A DNA stretch of 19,808 nucleotides. Source: Asanoa sp040654855. Its GTDB lineage: Bacteria > Actinomycetota > Actinomycetes > Mycobacteriales > Micromonosporaceae. The stretch's first letter is position 1, and the number at the start of each line of letters is the position of its first letter. This document shows positions 12,536 to 19,732 of the stretch, piece by piece. The notes beneath the pieces were generated by a model. The model made no database searches. It was given only the letters and a program-made list of their open reading frames with translations, and had not been told where the DNA came from. Location of the stretch: positions 1 through 19,808 of the forward strand of contig NZ_JBFAIU010000124.1 of NCBI RefSeq assembly GCF_040654855.1, given 5' to 3'. Made by a program: the position numbers and the translations under genes.

Positions 12536-14008
12536 ATGCGTAGAACGACCCTTCTCGCCGCCGGCGTGGTCACCGTTCTGGCCGGCTCCGGCACGGCCGT
12601 CCTGGCACCGGCGGCGGCCGCGGCCACGGTGCAGCCGAACACCCCGTACGTCCTGGTCAACCGCCACAGTGGCAAGGCGCTGGACGTCTACAACCTGGCC
12701 ACCAACGACGGCGCGGCGATCAACCAGTACACCCGCAACGACGGCGCGTGGCAGCAGTGGCGGTTCCTCGACTCCGGCGGCGGCTGGTACCGCGTCCAGT
12801 CCGTGCACAGCGGCAAGGTGCTGGATCTGCCCACGACCGCCGACGGTGTCCAGCTCGTGCAGTACACGGACCGCAACGACGCCCGGCAACAGTTCCGCCT
12901 CGCCGACTCCGCCGGTGGTTACGTGCGGCTGATCAACCGCAACAGCGGCAAGGCCCTCGACGTGTGGGAATGGTCAACCGCCGACGGCGCCCGGGTGTCG
13001 CAGTACCAGGACCTCGACGGCGCGAACCAGCAGTGGCAGCTGGTCGCGCTCGGCGGCACGGCCCGGACGTTCACCAACCCGATCAAGCGCAACGGTCCCG
13101 ACCCCTGGCTGCAGCACCACAACGGCTCCTACTACCTGGCCACCACCACGTGGAACTCGACGATCACGATGCGGCGGTCCACGACGCTCGCCGGGCTCGC
13201 GACGGCCGCCGACCAGGTGGTCTTCAACCTCGCGGGCCGACCCGGTGGGTGCTGCAACATGTGGGCGCCGGAGTTCCACCTGCTCGACGGGCCCAACGGC
13301 CGGCGGTGGTACTTCTACTACACCGCCGGGCAGAACGTCACCGACTACAACCCGACCCAGCGGCTGCACGTGCTGGAGTCCGCCGGCACCGACCCGATGG
13401 GTCCCTACACGTTCAAGGCCGACCTCGGCACCGACTGGCAGCTCGACGCGAGCGTGCTCAAGGTCGGCAGCAGCCTCTTCCTCATGGGCACGTACGGCGG
13501 GGACGGTGCCGGCCAGAGCAACTTCATCCAGCGACTGTCGAACCCTTGGACGCTCAGCGGGTCGCGGGTGCGGCTCAGCTCACCCACGCTGTCGTGGGAA
13601 CGGCAGACGGCGCCGGTCAACGAGGGACCGGAACCGCTCTACCGCAACGGCCGGGTGATGGTGGTCTACTCCGCCTCCGCCTGCTGGGGGCCGGACTACA
13701 AGCTCGGCCTGCTGACGCTGACCGGCAGCGACCCGCTCAACCCGGCACATTGGACGAAGTCGCCGAACCCGGTGTTCCAACGCAACGACGCGAACGGTGT
13801 CTACGCACCGGGCCACAACGGGTTCTTCACGTCGCCGGACGGCACCGAGAGCTGGATCGTCTACCACGCCAACGACTCGGCGGGCGGCGGCTGCGACATG
13901 AACCGGTCGACCCGCGCGCAGCGGTTCACCTGGAACGCCGACGGCACACCCAACTTCGGCACGCCGGTCCGGCTCGGCGTCACCCTCACCGCCCCCTCCG
14001 GTGAGTGA
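12536..14008 (+). CDS. Secreted exo-alpha-L-arabinofuranosidase-like GH43 enzyme with N-terminal beta-trefoil lectin domain
   Basis: 490 residues. The ATG lies 10 bases after the upstream stop, and its Shine-Dalgarno GAGGAG overlaps that stop, so translation is coupled. Residues 1-30 are a signal peptide (hydrophobic core, then APAAAAA). Residues about 33-172 repeat the three-unit ricin-type lectin of the previous gene. The GH43 domain begins at NPIKRNGPDPWL with base Asp189, then Asp304 in DWQLDASVLK and acid Glu363 in PVNEGPEPLYRNG. NMWAPEFHLLDG, ACWGPDYKLGLL and GVYAPGHNGFF match the exo-acting arabinofuranosidases of GH43 subfamily 26 type, such as the Streptomyces exo-1,5 enzyme. It would release arabinose from the oligosaccharides made by its neighbour. 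Subfamily placement is from memory. Confidence 0.88.
   Translation: MRRTTLLAAGVVTVLAGSGTAVLAPAAAAATVQPNTPYVLVNRHSGKALDVYNLATNDGAAINQYTRNDGAWQQWRFLDSGGGWYRVQSVHSGKVLDLPTTADGVQLVQYTDRNDARQQFRLADSAGGYVRLINRNSGKALDVWEWSTADGARVSQYQDLDGANQQWQLVALGGTARTFTNPIKRNGPDPWLQHHNGSYYLATTTWNSTITMRRSTTLAGLATAADQVVFNLAGRPGGCCNMWAPEFHLLDGPNGRRWYFYYTAGQNVTDYNPTQRLHVLESAGTDPMGPYTFKADLGTDWQLDASVLKVGSSLFLMGTYGGDGAGQSNFIQRLSNPWTLSGSRVRLSSPTLSWERQTAPVNEGPEPLYRNGRVMVVYSASACWGPDYKLGLLTLTGSDPLNPAHWTKSPNPVFQRNDANGVYAPGHNGFFTSPDGTESWIVYHANDSAGGGCDMNRSTRAQRFTWNADGTPNFGTPVRLGVTLTAPSGE
12896..13045 (+). repeat. Lectin gamma-repeat, copy in the second GH43 gene
   Basis: Partner of the 11464-11613 unit, from RLADSAGGYV to QWQLV, with 44 of 50 residues the same. 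The copies are in direct orientation, 1,432 bases apart. Confidence 0.85.
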
Positions 14009-14015
14009 GAGGGGC

Positions 14016-14047
14016 GGAAAACCCCCAGGCCGAGTCGGGTGGTTTCC
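14016..14047 (+). terminator. Stem-loop terminator candidate after the arabinan operon
   Basis: GGAAAACCCCC (14016-14026) and GGGTGGTTTCC (14037-14047) form an 11-base stem with two mismatches and a 10-base loop, 7 bases after the stop codon. There is no T-run, as is common in high-GC actinomycetes. Confidence 0.5.
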
Positions 14048-14050
14048 GGC

Positions 14051-14079
14051 TTCTGACCGCAGCAGGTGGTGCCTAGCGT
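14051..14079 (+). promoter_or_regulatory. Predicted leaderless promoter of the ABC-2 / two-component operon
   Basis: TTCTGA (14051-14056) as -35 and TAGCGT (14074-14079) as -10 are 17 bases apart. The -10 is followed by seven bases and the GTG at 14087, so the transcript would begin at or next to the start codon. Confidence 0.5.
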
Positions 14080-14086
14080 CGACTGG

Positions 14087-14812
14087 GTGATCGAACTACG
14101 TGAGCTGACCAAACGCTACGGCGGCCGGGTCGCCGTCGACGGGCTGAGCGTCGACGTCCGGCCCGGGGTGGTGACCGGATTCCTCGGCCCCAACGGGTCC
14201 GGCAAGTCGACGACCATGCGCATGATTCTCGGTCTCGATGCGCCGGACCGTGGCCAGGCGCTGATCGGCGGTGTCCCGTACGCGGACCTGCGCTGGCCCT
14301 TGAAGACCGTCGGCGCCCTCCTCGACGCCGGTGCGGTCCATCCCGGTCGCAGCGCCCGGGCGCACCTCGCCGCCCTGGCCGCGAGCAACGACATCCCGCG
14401 GTCCCGGGTCGAGCAGGTGCTGCGCGTCGTCGGGCTGTCCGAGGCCGCGAACCGGCGCGCGGGCACCTACTCGCTCGGCATGCGCCAGCGGCTCGGTGTC
14501 GCCGTCGCCCTGCTCGGTGATCCGGGCGTGCTCCTGCTCGACGAGCCGGTCAACGGGCTCGATCCGGAGGGCATCCGCTGGATCCGGGACCTGCTGCGCG
14601 GACTCGCCGCCGAAGGGCGGACCGTGTTCGTGTCCAGCCACCTCATCGCCGAGATGGCGTTGACCGCCGAACGGCTCGTGGTCATCGGCCGCGGCCGGCT
14701 GCTGGCCGAGACCACCGTCGACGACCTCGCCGCCGGCGCCGACAGCCTGGAGGACGCGTTCTTCCGGCTCACCTCGCAGGACACCGACTATCGCGGAGTA
14801 GGAGCGTCATGA
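14087..14812 (+). CDS. ABC-2 type transporter ATP-binding protein
   Basis: 241 residues from GTG at 14087 (MIELRELTKRYGG). An in-frame GTG at 14066 is possible but has no ribosome site and overlaps the predicted promoter. Walker A GPNGSGKST is at residues 34-42, the degenerate signature is YSLGMRQRL, Walker B is VLLLDEPVNGLDP, and the H-loop is in VFVSSHLIAEM. The short C-terminal region, with SLEDAFFRLT, is typical of drug- and bacitracin-type (DrrA/BcrA-like) exporter ATPases. Its stop overlaps the ATG of the permease gene. The cargo is unknown; linkage to a sensor kinase and regulator suggests a stress- or antibiotic-responsive exporter. Confidence 0.92.
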   Translation: MIELRELTKRYGGRVAVDGLSVDVRPGVVTGFLGPNGSGKSTTMRMILGLDAPDRGQALIGGVPYADLRWPLKTVGALLDAGAVHPGRSARAHLAALAASNDIPRSRVEQVLRVVGLSEAANRRAGTYSLGMRQRLGVAVALLGDPGVLLLDEPVNGLDPEGIRWIRDLLRGLAAEGRTVFVSSHLIAEMALTAERLVVIGRGRLLAETTVDDLAAGADSLEDAFFRLTSQDTDYRGVGAS

Positions 14813-15579
14813 ACGGCTACGGATTCCGCCACGCGGCCCGGATGGAGCGCATCAAGCTGGGCAGCGTCCGCTCGACGTGGTGGCTGGCGATCGCGGCGGT
14901 GGTGGTGATGGGCGCGGTCGGCGCCGGGGTCGGGCTCGGCTACCGGTCGCACACCCCGGTCGCGACCGCCGCCCAGATCCTGAACAACAGCCTGGGCGGT
15001 GCGATCGCGGCCCAGTTGCTCCTCGGCGCGCTGGGGGTCCTGGTCGTTACAGGTGAATACGGCACCGGGATGATTCGTTCGACCTTTGCCGCCGTACCGC
15101 GGCGGCGGGTCGTCCTGGCCGCGAAGGTCGCCGTGTGCGGCGGCGCGGCGCTCACCGTCGGCCTGGTCGCGAGCTTCGCCGGCTATCTGGGCGGGCAGCT
15201 CGCGATCCGCGGCACCGCCATCCCGGCCGCCTCCCTCGGCGACCCGGCGATCCTGCGCCCGGTCCTGCTGACCGGCGTGTATCTGGGCGCCACCGCGCTG
15301 ATCGGGGTCGGCGTCGGTACCCTCCTGCGGCACTCGGGCGCCGCGATCGGCACGCTGTTCGGTCTGATGTTCGTCCCGATGATCGTGGTCGGCCTGTTCG
15401 GCGAGAGCGGGATCGCGGTCGGCCGGTTCGTCCCGCTGCTGATGCTGCTCAACTCCATCGCGGTGACCTCGCCCATACCCGGGCTGTTTGCCGGCTGGGT
15501 CAGCGCGCTGCTCATGTGTGGCTACGCGGCGCTGGCGATCCTGTGCGGCGGTGTGCTGCTCCGCTACCGCGACGCGTGA
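14809..15579 (+). CDS. ABC-2 type transporter permease
   Basis: 256 residues, starting with an ATG that overlaps the ATPase stop (ATGA). After a short cytoplasmic N-terminus (ARMERIKLGSVRSTWW) there are about six hydrophobic segments: WLAIAAVVVMGAVGAGVGLG, AAQLLLGALGVLVVTGEYGT, VVLAAKVAVCGGAALTVGL, LTGVYLGATALIGVGVGTLL, LFGLMFVPMIVVGLFG and ALLMCGYAALAILCGGVLL. The VTGEYGTGMIRSTFAAVPRR block after the second segment is a hallmark of actinobacterial ABC-2 permeases. With the ATPase it would form an exporter of two plus two subunits. Confidence 0.9.
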   Translation: MNGYGFRHAARMERIKLGSVRSTWWLAIAAVVVMGAVGAGVGLGYRSHTPVATAAQILNNSLGGAIAAQLLLGALGVLVVTGEYGTGMIRSTFAAVPRRRVVLAAKVAVCGGAALTVGLVASFAGYLGGQLAIRGTAIPAASLGDPAILRPVLLTGVYLGATALIGVGVGTLLRHSGAAIGTLFGLMFVPMIVVGLFGESGIAVGRFVPLLMLLNSIAVTSPIPGLFAGWVSALLMCGYAALAILCGGVLLRYRDA

Positions 15580-15584
15580 CCCGC

Positions 15585-15590
15585 GACAAT
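15585..15590 (+). promoter_or_regulatory. Leaderless-type -10 element before the sensor kinase
   Basis: GACAAT, six bases, then the ATG at 15597, with no Shine-Dalgarno. The kinase and regulator may have their own promoter inside the ABC operon. The same layout recurs before the gene at 17630. Confidence 0.5.
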
Positions 15591-15596
15591 GGGCTG

Positions 15597-16922
15597 ATGA
15601 CCGCGCTGCGCGCCCCGTTCACCACACTGGCCCTCCGCCAGGCGGTGTTCTGCGTCGCCGGCGCGGTCAGCGCGGCCGCGATCCTGGCCGTGGCCGCGCT
15701 CGTGCCGGCCCTCGGGGTCCTCGTCCTCTGGGCGAGCGGCGCCATGTCCCGCGAGCCCGCACCCGCCGTCGCACCGGTGTTCCTGGTCGTGTTCCCGCTC
15801 ACCGTCGCGCTCCTGGTCGTGCTGGCCACCCCGCTCGGGCGGGCGCTGGGCGCCGTGCATCGCACGCTCGCGGATCGGCTGCTCGACGTCCGCGTGGACG
15901 CCCCGCCGACCCGGCCCTCGAAGCGCATCCGCGCCCTGGTCTCCGACGGACCGGGCTGGCGCGCCTTCGGGTACGGCCTGCTCAAGGTGCCCCTGGCCAT
16001 ACCCGAGGGCTACGGCGCCTTCTGCTACGTGTTCGGCGTGGTCAACCTCAGCTACCCGGTGTGGTGGCCGCTGTTCCGCAACCACCCGGCCGGCACGACG
16101 CTCGGGCCGGTGTGGGGGCTGACGCCGTTCGGCGCCATCGGCACGCGGACGTTCGCCGGCACGTTCCTGATCGCCGCCGCCGGTCTCGCCATGCTGCTGG
16201 TCGCACCGTGGTTGATGCGGGCGGGCACGGCCCTGGACCTGGCCGCGATGCGGCGGCTGCTCGGCCCGCGCCGGCTCGCCGAGCGGGTACGCGAACTGCA
16301 GGTCAGCCGGGCCCGCGCGATCGACGACGCGGCGACGATGATGCGCACGCTGGAGCGCGACCTGCACGACGGCGCGCAGGTCCGGCTCGCCACCCTGGCG
16401 ATGAACCTCGGCATGGCGACCGAGAAGCTGGGCGTCGACGGCCCACCGCCCGACCTCGCACAGGCCCGCGAACTGGTCGCGCTGGCCCACCGCGGCGCCA
16501 AGGACGCCCTGGCCGACCTGCGCGACCTGGTGCGCGGGATCCACCCGCCGGTCCTCGACAGCGGCCTCGGCGACGCGCTGGCCACGCTCGCGACGAGCAG
16601 CGCCATCCCGGTCGCGGTGCGGGTGGAACTGCCCGACCGCCCGGCGCCGGCGATCGAGACGATCGCCTACTTCTGCGCCGCCGAACTGCTCGCGAACGCG
16701 GCCAAGCACAGCCGGGCGGGTCGGATCCGGCTCGGCGTCGGCCGGTCCGGCGAGCGCGTGATGCTGACGGTCGAGGACGACGGTGTCGGCGGGGCGAACC
16801 CGGACGGCCCTGGCCTGGCTGGGCTGGCCCGCCGCATCGCCGTGGTGGACGGCCTGATGCGCGTACACAGTCCTGCTGGTGGTCCGACCCGGGTCGAGAT
16901 CGAGCTGCCCACGCACGTGTGA
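15597..16922 (+). CDS. Sensor histidine kinase (NarL/DesK-type, HisKA_3)
   Basis: 441 residues from ATG at 15597. The N-terminal half is a membrane sensor with about four hydrophobic segments: residues about 20-47, 60-78, 135-160 and 185-205. It resembles the putative sensor domain common in actinobacterial kinases. The dimerisation block RTLERDLHDGAQVRLATLAM carries the phospho-accepting His257. The ATPase domain shows the N-box AAELLANAAKHSRAG and the G-box VEDDGVGGANPDGPGLAGLA. It should phosphorylate the response regulator encoded 14 bases downstream. With the ABC-2 pair just upstream, the likely role is sensing membrane stress or a toxic compound and adjusting the exporter; this is inferred from gene order only. 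Confidence 0.92.
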   Translation: MTALRAPFTTLALRQAVFCVAGAVSAAAILAVAALVPALGVLVLWASGAMSREPAPAVAPVFLVVFPLTVALLVVLATPLGRALGAVHRTLADRLLDVRVDAPPTRPSKRIRALVSDGPGWRAFGYGLLKVPLAIPEGYGAFCYVFGVVNLSYPVWWPLFRNHPAGTTLGPVWGLTPFGAIGTRTFAGTFLIAAAGLAMLLVAPWLMRAGTALDLAAMRRLLGPRRLAERVRELQVSRARAIDDAATMMRTLERDLHDGAQVRLATLAMNLGMATEKLGVDGPPPDLAQARELVALAHRGAKDALADLRDLVRGIHPPVLDSGLGDALATLATSSAIPVAVRVELPDRPAPAIETIAYFCAAELLANAAKHSRAGRIRLGVGRSGERVMLTVEDDGVGGANPDGPGLAGLARRIAVVDGLMRVHSPAGGPTRVEIELPTHV

Positions 16923-16936
16923 ACGGAGGCGACGAC

Positions 16937-17581
16937 ATGCGGGTGGTGATCGCGGAGGATGCCGCGATGATGCGCGAGGGGCTGATCCGGCTGCTCACCG
17001 ACCGCGGTTTCGAGGTCTGCGCTGCGGTCGCCGACGCGGACGCGCTGCGGTCCGCGGTCGCCGACACCGCACCGGACGTGGCCATCATCGACATCCGGAT
17101 GCCGCCGACGCACACCGACGAGGGACTGCGCGCCGCGATCGACATCCGGCGCGACCATCCGGCCGTCGGGGTGCTGATGTTCTCGCAGTACGTGGAGACC
17201 CGCTACGCCACCCGCCTGCTCGCGGACCGGCCGACCGGCGTGGGATACCTGCTCAAGGACCGTGTCGCGGACGTCGCCGAGTTCGTGGACGCGCTGACCC
17301 GCGTGGCATCCGGCGGCACCGCGCTGGACCCGGAGGTGGTCGGCCACCTGATGCGGGCCGGGCGGGACACGGCCGGGCTGGCGTCCCTGACCCCGCGGGA
17401 GCGTGCGGTGCTGTCGCTGATGGCCGAGGGGCGGTCCAACGCCGGAATCGCGGCGGCGCTCGTCATCACCCCCGGAGTCGTCGAGAAGCACGTGGCGAAC
17501 ATCTTCGCGAAACTCGGCCTGCCGGCATCGGACAGCGACAACCGCCGCGTCCTGGCCGTGCTCCGCCACGTCAGCGGCTGA
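16937..17581 (+). CDS. Response regulator, NarL/LuxR family
   Basis: 214 residues from ATG at 16937, with GGAGG seven bases upstream. The receiver domain has acidic residues at 7-8 (VVIAEDAAMM), the phospho-acceptor Asp52 in VAIIDIRMPP and the conserved Lys in GYLLKDRV. The C-terminal LuxR helix-turn-helix is intact: LTPRERAVLSLMAEGRSNAG, then GVVEKHVANIFAKLGL. It forms a two-component pair with the kinase immediately upstream and probably controls the adjacent ABC exporter. No repeat near the 14051-14079 promoter could be confidently called its binding site. Confidence 0.95.
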   Translation: MRVVIAEDAAMMREGLIRLLTDRGFEVCAAVADADALRSAVADTAPDVAIIDIRMPPTHTDEGLRAAIDIRRDHPAVGVLMFSQYVETRYATRLLADRPTGVGYLLKDRVADVAEFVDALTRVASGGTALDPEVVGHLMRAGRDTAGLASLTPRERAVLSLMAEGRSNAGIAAALVITPGVVEKHVANIFAKLGLPASDSDNRRVLAVLRHVSG

Positions 17582-17617
17582 CGGCGTTGGCCTGTTGCGG
17601 CCCCGTCCGCGGTCCGC

Positions 17618-17623
17618 GATATT
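17618..17623 (+). promoter_or_regulatory. Leaderless-type -10 element before the methyltransferase
   Basis: GATATT, six bases (CGGCTG), then ATG at 17630. The layout is nearly that of the kinase gene. No Shine-Dalgarno is present. Confidence 0.5.
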
Positions 17624-17629
17624 CGGCTG

Positions 17630-18277
17630 ATGACTGGACGCGAGTTGCTCGACGAGCAGGCCGGCTTCTACCGGGCGGTGGCCGCCGAGTACGACGACCA
17701 CGCGCTGCCCTTGCCCGGCGGCGACGAGGTTTCCGCGGCGCTGGACGCGTTCCGGCCGACCGGCAGCGTGCTCGAGCTCGCCTGCGGACCGGGCACCTGG
17801 ACCGGCCAGCTGCTGCGCCATGCCACCGAGGTGACGGCGGTGGACGCCTCCGCCGAGATGATCGACATCGCCTCGGCACGGGTGGGTGGCGACCAGCGGG
17901 TCCGGTTCGTGTTGGCCGACCTGTTCGACTGGCGGCCGGACCGGCGCTACGACGTCGTGTTCTTCGGGTTCTGGTTGTCGCACGTGCCGCCGGAACGGCT
18001 GGCGTCGTTCTGGTCGCTGGTGGCCGACTGCCTGCGACCGGGCGGGCGGGTGTTCTTCGTCGACGACGGGCACCGCACGGTCGAGGAGCTCGTCGAGGGC
18101 GCGGACTCCGTGGTCGTCCAGCGCCGGCTCAAAGACGGGACGGCCTACCGGGTCGTCAAGGTCCCGTACCAGCCCGCGGACCTCGAACAGCGGCTCGCCC
18201 GGCTGGGCTGGCGCGTCGAGGTCCGTGCGACGTCCGGGCCCTTCTACTGGGGAGCCGGGGCCCGCGAGGCCTTCTGA
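17630..18277 (+). CDS. Class I SAM-dependent methyltransferase
   Basis: 215 residues. The N-terminal QAGFYRAVAAEYDDHALP is a frequent cap in small-molecule methyltransferases. SAM-binding motif I is GSVLELACGPGTWTGQLLRH, motif II is VTAVDASAEMIDIA, then FVLADLFDWRPDRRYDVVFF and CLRPGGRVFFVDDGH for motif III. The core is a methyltransferase domain of the Methyltransf_25/11 type; the substrate cannot be read from sequence. It is transcribed from its own leaderless-type promoter 48 bases after the response regulator. Its last 34 bases overlap the end of the convergent MFS gene. Confidence 0.9.
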   Translation: MTGRELLDEQAGFYRAVAAEYDDHALPLPGGDEVSAALDAFRPTGSVLELACGPGTWTGQLLRHATEVTAVDASAEMIDIASARVGGDQRVRFVLADLFDWRPDRRYDVVFFGFWLSHVPPERLASFWSLVADCLRPGGRVFFVDDGHRTVEELVEGADSVVVQRRLKDGTAYRVVKVPYQPADLEQRLARLGWRVEVRATSGPFYWGAGAREAF

Positions 18278-19413
18278 CGGAGGGCGATCAGCGCGACCAG
18301 CGACACGGCGGCCGCAGCCGCGAAGCCGACCGGGTAACCGGTGGTCGTGGCCAGCAGCCCGAAACCGAGCGCACCGGCGCCGAAACCGGTGTCGTACGCG
18401 ACGCTCCACAGTGCTGTGACGACACCGTACTGGGCGGGCGGCGTCGACTGGAGCAGGACGGCCATGCTGGCGTTCTGCACCACGCCGAAGCCCGCGCCGA
18501 AGACCGCCATCCCGGCCAGGACCGCCACCGGGTGGGTGGTGACGACCAGGACCGCGAGGCCGGCCGCGCCCGTGACGACGCCGGGGACCAGCAGGCGTCG
18601 CGGCCCGTGCCGGTCGCCGAACACGCCCGCCCACCAGCGGGCCGCGGTGCCGGTGACGGCGTGCAGGAGCAGGGCGAACGCGATGAAGCCGGAACCGGCG
18701 TGGGGGAGGGCGGCCGGCAGGAAGGTGGCGACGATGCCGCTCAGCATGGCCGCGCCGGCGAAGACCACCGCGGGTCGGGCCAGCGTCGGCTTGCGGGCCG
18801 CGGCGAGCATCCCGCCGTGGGCGGCCACCCGGCCGGTCGTGCCAGGAAGCGCGGGCAACGCCGCGAGGCCGAGGAGGGCGAGCACCGCGCCGGCCGTGAA
18901 CACGGCCTCGTAGCCGATCTGGGTGGCCAGCCAGAGGCCGGCCGGCATGCCCACGACGGCCGGCACGCCGGCGACGACACCGAGCACGCCGAGTCCTTCG
19001 CCCCGCCGCGACGCCGGTATCAGCTCGGCACCCCAGGCCCCGCAGACGACGAAGATCGTGGCGAGGCCGGCGCCGCGCAGCACGCACACCGCCAGGACCA
19101 CCGGCAGGCCGGCGGAGATCGGCAGGGCGAGGGCGGGCAGGCCGAGCAGGAGCAGGCCCGCGGCCAGGACCGTGCGGTAGCCGAAGCGGGCCAGCAGGCG
19201 GGGGAGTGCGAGTTCGGCGGCGACCGTGGACAGCATCAGCGTGCCGGTGGAGAGGCCGGCACCGACCCCACCGCCGGCGACGTACGCGGGCACGACGGAG
19301 AGCAGGAGGTAGAAGCTGGTCAGGCCGAGGAAGTCGGCGGCCGAGACCAGCAGCAACGGGCGGGTGAGCAGCCGGGGCCGGGCGGGGGATGCGGTCAGCG
19401 TCAGCGTCGTCAT
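18244..19413 (-). CDS. MFS transporter
   Basis: 389 residues from ATG at 19413, with about twelve hydrophobic helices of the major facilitator type. The loop between helices 2 and 3 has the motif-A-like LPRLLARFGYRTVL, and helices 4-5 contain GLGVLGVVAGVPAVVGMPAG. The second half begins after ARKPTLARPAVVFAGAAML and shows a second motif-A-like GVFGDRHGPRRLLV. Such proteins usually export drugs or metabolites by proton antiport, and no substrate can be named. The start is supported by TACGGT six bases upstream, a leaderless arrangement. The upstream extension to 19512 reads through the promoter region. It is divergent from the truncated GntR gene and convergent with the methyltransferase. Confidence 0.92.
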   Translation of the reverse strand: MTTLTLTASPARPRLLTRPLLLVSAADFLGLTSFYLLLSVVPAYVAGGGVGAGLSTGTLMLSTVAAELALPRLLARFGYRTVLAAGLLLLGLPALALPISAGLPVVLAVCVLRGAGLATIFVVCGAWGAELIPASRRGEGLGVLGVVAGVPAVVGMPAGLWLATQIGYEAVFTAGAVLALLGLAALPALPGTTGRVAAHGGMLAAARKPTLARPAVVFAGAAMLSGIVATFLPAALPHAGSGFIAFALLLHAVTGTAARWWAGVFGDRHGPRRLLVPGVVTGAAGLAVLVVTTHPVAVLAGMAVFGAGFGVVQNASMAVLLQSTPPAQYGVVTALWSVAYDTGFGAGALGFGLLATTTGYPVGFAAAAAVSLVALIALRQKASRAPAPQ

Positions 19414-19419
19414 GAGCTG

Positions 19420-19448
19420 ACCGTACGAGCGAATCGGTCCTCTGTTGA
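19420..19448 (-). promoter_or_regulatory. Predicted leaderless promoter of the MFS gene
   Basis: On the minus strand, TCAACA (19448-19443) as -35, 17 bases, TACGGT (19425-19420) as -10, then six bases to the ATG at 19413. One arm of the 19432/19473 inverted repeat lies in the spacer. Confidence 0.5.
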
Positions 19449-19481
19449 GGTCCGAACCGACGCCGCAAAACTGGACCGATT
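19432..19481. promoter_or_regulatory. Spaced inverted repeat upstream of the MFS gene
   Basis: AATCGGTCC (19432-19440) and GGACCGATT (19473-19481) are perfect 9-base inverted copies whose centres are 41 bases apart. A related GGTCCGAACCGA lies between them at 19449-19460. The left arm sits inside the MFS promoter, so this is a candidate regulator site. Confidence 0.45.
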
Positions 19482-19525
19482 TCGTCGACGGAGCGCGGGC
19501 GAGATCCGCCAAAGTGGATTGTTCT

Positions 19526-19535
19526 TCGTATACAA
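19526..19535. promoter_or_regulatory. GntR (FCD/FadR-type) operator-like site with overlapping -10
   Basis: TCGTATACAA differs by one base from the palindrome TTGTATACAA, a form often bound by FCD-type GntR regulators. It overlaps the -10 candidate TACAAT (19531-19536) of the GntR gene starting at 19569, which would allow autorepression. Confidence 0.45.
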
Positions 19536-19568
19536 TCGATGTCAGACGTCATCTCGGAGGGTGGTTGG

Positions 19569-19727
19569 GTGGACACGGACCTACCGGGCAAAATCGGCGC
19601 TCAGCACCTGCCGCTCCGCGACCAGGTGCTCGCCGCTCTTCGAAAGGGGATCATCAGCGGCGACTATCCCCCGGGCGAACGGCTCACCGAGGATCGGCTG
19701 GCGGAGGACTTCGGCGTCTCCCGCAAC
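19569..19727 (+). pseudogene. GntR-family (FCD-type) regulator, N-terminal fragment only
   Basis: From GTG at 19569 (GGAGG eight bases upstream) the protein reads as a standard FCD-type GntR winged helix: LPLRDQVLAALRKGIISGDY, then PPGERLTEDRLAEDFGVSRN. In this family SRN is followed by P-V/T-R-E-A-L in the recognition helix. Here it is followed instead by RRRTSASATP, an Arg/Ser/Pro-rich run with no family resemblance, although the frame stays open to the window end. The match is lost at about 19728, midway through the DNA-binding domain, so the product cannot be a working regulator as read. The promoter, operator-like site and ribosome site upstream all look intact, which suggests a recent break or a joining error in the sequence. 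Confidence 0.7.
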
Positions 19728-19732
19728 CGTCG

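Noticed and set aside
10906..12675. A 589-codon minus-strand open frame over the arabinanase gene
   Set aside because: It is antisense to a gene with a signal peptide, lectin repeats and GH43 catalytic residues. Its own product is low-complexity Arg/Val/Ala/Gly sequence.
12536..14008. Lectin repeats as a tandem-repeat or CRISPR-like array
   Set aside because: The repeats are coding, diverged, and fit the three-fold beta-trefoil. There are no short identical repeats with unique spacers anywhere in the window.
15135..15596. Upstream extension of the sensor kinase frame
   Set aside because: The extension overlaps the permease gene in another frame and is Arg-rich nonsense. The kinase starts at 15597 behind a -10 element.
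14087..17581. A BceAB-type bacitracin detoxification module
   Set aside because: The permease is a short six-helix ABC-2 type without the large extracellular domain, and the kinase is of the NarL/DesK kind, not the intramembrane-sensing kind paired with BceAB.
16667..19591. A 974-codon open frame on the minus strand
   Set aside because: It runs antisense to the kinase, regulator and methyltransferase and is composed of Arg/Pro/Gly/His-rich repeats without any family motif. It is a high-GC shadow frame.
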